27,071 nt of DNA from NCBI GenBank assembly GCA_033064195.1, contig JARBJD010000636.1, positions 1-27,071 on the forward strand, in the 5' to 3' direction. Under the pieces are notes generated by a model. It saw only the letters and a program-made list of their open reading frames with translations, was not told where the DNA came from and made no database searches. The stretch is from Blattamonas nauphoetae. Lineage: Eukaryota > Preaxostyla > Oxymonadida. Numbering within the stretch: the stretch's first letter is position 1; the number at the start of each line of letters is the position of its first letter. Positions 26,416 through 27,071 of the stretch are shown in pieces. The translations under genes and the position numbers were made by a program.

Positions 26416-26758
26416 TTATCCTTTGAATTGAATTTTGGAATTTGACGAGAGTGGCATATCATCATTTGAGAATCGTCCATTTCGAGGTTCGTACTCGATC
26501 ATCTGTCTTGCCTCTGCAAGGTTTTGAACCCGACTGGGTCGAGTGGTTTTGTTGACGATTGATCGCCTTATTTTGTTGATAAACGTCCATCATTCCTCCT
26601 AATCCATTCAGTATTCCACCCGCGGTTTGTCCGAATTTACTGTTCGTTTGAGAGCAATCCACCACCGACTTGAAGCAATGTTGGAGCTAGAGGTTTGATG
26701 AATTGAAAGAATTTCTTGCCGATATTTTTTGAGTTTTGTTGAAACTTCCTGGTGCCAT
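26416..26758 (-). pseudogene. Small amphipathic virion-type protein 1, copy B (fossil)
   Basis: Counterpart of 14688-15029. Shared segments include the MAPG start, QFIKPLAPTLLQVGGGLL, GGILNGLGGMMDVYQQNKA and the KIQFKG end. The locus is broken in about two places. A tRNA-like snippet (26504-26534) lies inside it. The T-rich promoter motif is further from the ATG than in copy A, at about 26,801-26,825. Confidence 0.6.
26504..26534 (-). other. tRNA T-arm / Pol III B-box-like snippet 2
   Basis: On - this reads GTCGGGTTCAAAACCTTGCA and onward to AGACA. It contains GGTTCAAAACC, a full match to the B-box consensus, and resembles snippet 1 over its whole length: on + TGTCTYGCC, then AGGYTTYGAACC, then CGA. 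The corresponding stretch of copy A lacks it. Confidence 0.45.
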
Positions 26759-26800
26759 TTATGCAATTTTGAAATTGTGTTGGAAGAGACGGAAGTCTAT

Positions 26801-26825
26801 TTAAGTAAAAATACAAAATACAATT
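26801..26825 (-). promoter_or_regulatory. Displaced late-type promoter motif
   Basis: On - this reads ATTGTATTTTGTATTTTTAC, matching the copy A motif at 14662-14687, but it lies about 45 bp further from the ATG of the gene at 26758. Confidence 0.5.
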
Positions 26826-26832
26826 CATTTTA

Positions 26833-27071
26833 TTATTTTGAGTGAATTGCTTTCGTCAGAGAAATTCCATAATTGAGAATTGTGTTGTATGCTTCATTGA
26901 AGGCGATACTCATGTCTTTTCCTCAACAAGGATCTTGAAAATGGTTCTAAACACTGGGAGTTTATTCAGACATAAGCACTTATCAGGCAGGTTATCCAGT
27001 TCAATCACCACATCATTGATCCCAGTGAGTGTCGCAATCAGTGCACATAAATCACTTTGGTTTGTGATCAG
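26833..27071 (-). pseudogene. Copy B counterpart of the 14064-14651 gene, cut by window edge (fossil)
   Basis: C-terminal part only. Shared with copy A: TNQSDLCALIATLTGINDV, VIELDNLPDKCLCLNKLPV and NYGISLTKAI. The gene runs off the right edge. It appears broken within the window, near the middle of the visible part. Its position directly before small protein 1 is the same as in copy A, which anchors the synteny of the two copies. Confidence 0.6.

Larger units (their letters stand above)
20881..27071 (-). mobile_element. Polinton/Maverick-like element, copy B (fossil, partial in window)
   Basis: The gene order on - is the same as in copy A from the gene at the right edge through small proteins 2 and 1 in mirrored order to capsid-like proteins 1 and 2. 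Copy B then adds a small beta-rich gene (-) and an S74 fibre-like gene (+). Copy B faces copy A tail-to-tail. The two capsid-like genes look whole; the small genes on the right side carry about three breaks. The polymerase, integrase and ATPase, if present, lie beyond the window. The left limit is uncertain: the early-type promoter and module ORF at 20.9 kb, or the one at 18.6 kb, may belong to its end. Confidence 0.75.

Noticed and set aside
1-27071. Ciliate-type alternative genetic code (Tlr-like element)
   Set aside because: Most ORFs are long and open with standard stops at their expected ends, and Gln is written with ordinary CAA/CAG codons, so reassignment is not needed; gene decay explains the rest.

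Overview
The window is AT-rich eukaryotic DNA dominated by two related copies of a large virus-like DNA element of the Polinton/Maverick type. The hallmarks are a protein-primed type B DNA polymerase, a retroviral-fold integrase, an A32-type packaging ATPase and capsid-like proteins. The genes are intronless, tightly packed and read in the standard code. The host cannot be named from the sequence: it is a eukaryote (protist or invertebrate) with 10-bp minisatellites, a fold-back repeat and hAT transposons. Both virus-like copies are treated as fossils. Copy A is broken in several places; copy B has two capsid genes that look whole, beside degraded small genes.

Layout. 1-400: 10-bp minisatellite. 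401-1755: gene-free DNA with a 382-bp fold-back repeat. About 1.76-18.35 kb: copy A on +. Its order is a repeat-module gene, polB (interrupted by a 2,510-bp hAT transposon with a perfect 8-bp target duplication), an unknown gene, the integrase, a small unknown gene, the packaging ATPase on -, a tiny basic ORF, two unknown genes, two small probable capsid-associated proteins, and two paralogous capsid-like proteins. 18.35-20.88 kb: a second repeat-module gene, then gene-free DNA with a sharp purine/pyrimidine strand switch. 20.9-27.07 kb: copy B, mostly on -, tail-to-tail with A. It runs from a third repeat-module ORF and a fibre-like gene ending in a Peptidase S74 intramolecular chaperone, through a small beta-rich protein and both capsid-like proteins, to the small genes, and it leaves the window at the right edge.

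How the parts fit. PolB and the integrase would copy and insert the element. The ATPase would package DNA into a shell built from one or two double-jelly-roll-like proteins plus small basic or amphipathic proteins, and an S74-processed fibre would sit on the outside. Nearly every gene is preceded by a T-rich motif abutting its ATG. Replication and module genes carry a TTTTTAATTTG form and structural genes a TTTTTTATTTTT form, which suggests two expression classes. The points most worth a second look are the two promoter classes, the two paralogous capsid proteins, the S74 fibre, the undescribed repeat-module family and the Pol III B-box-like snippets found only in copy B.
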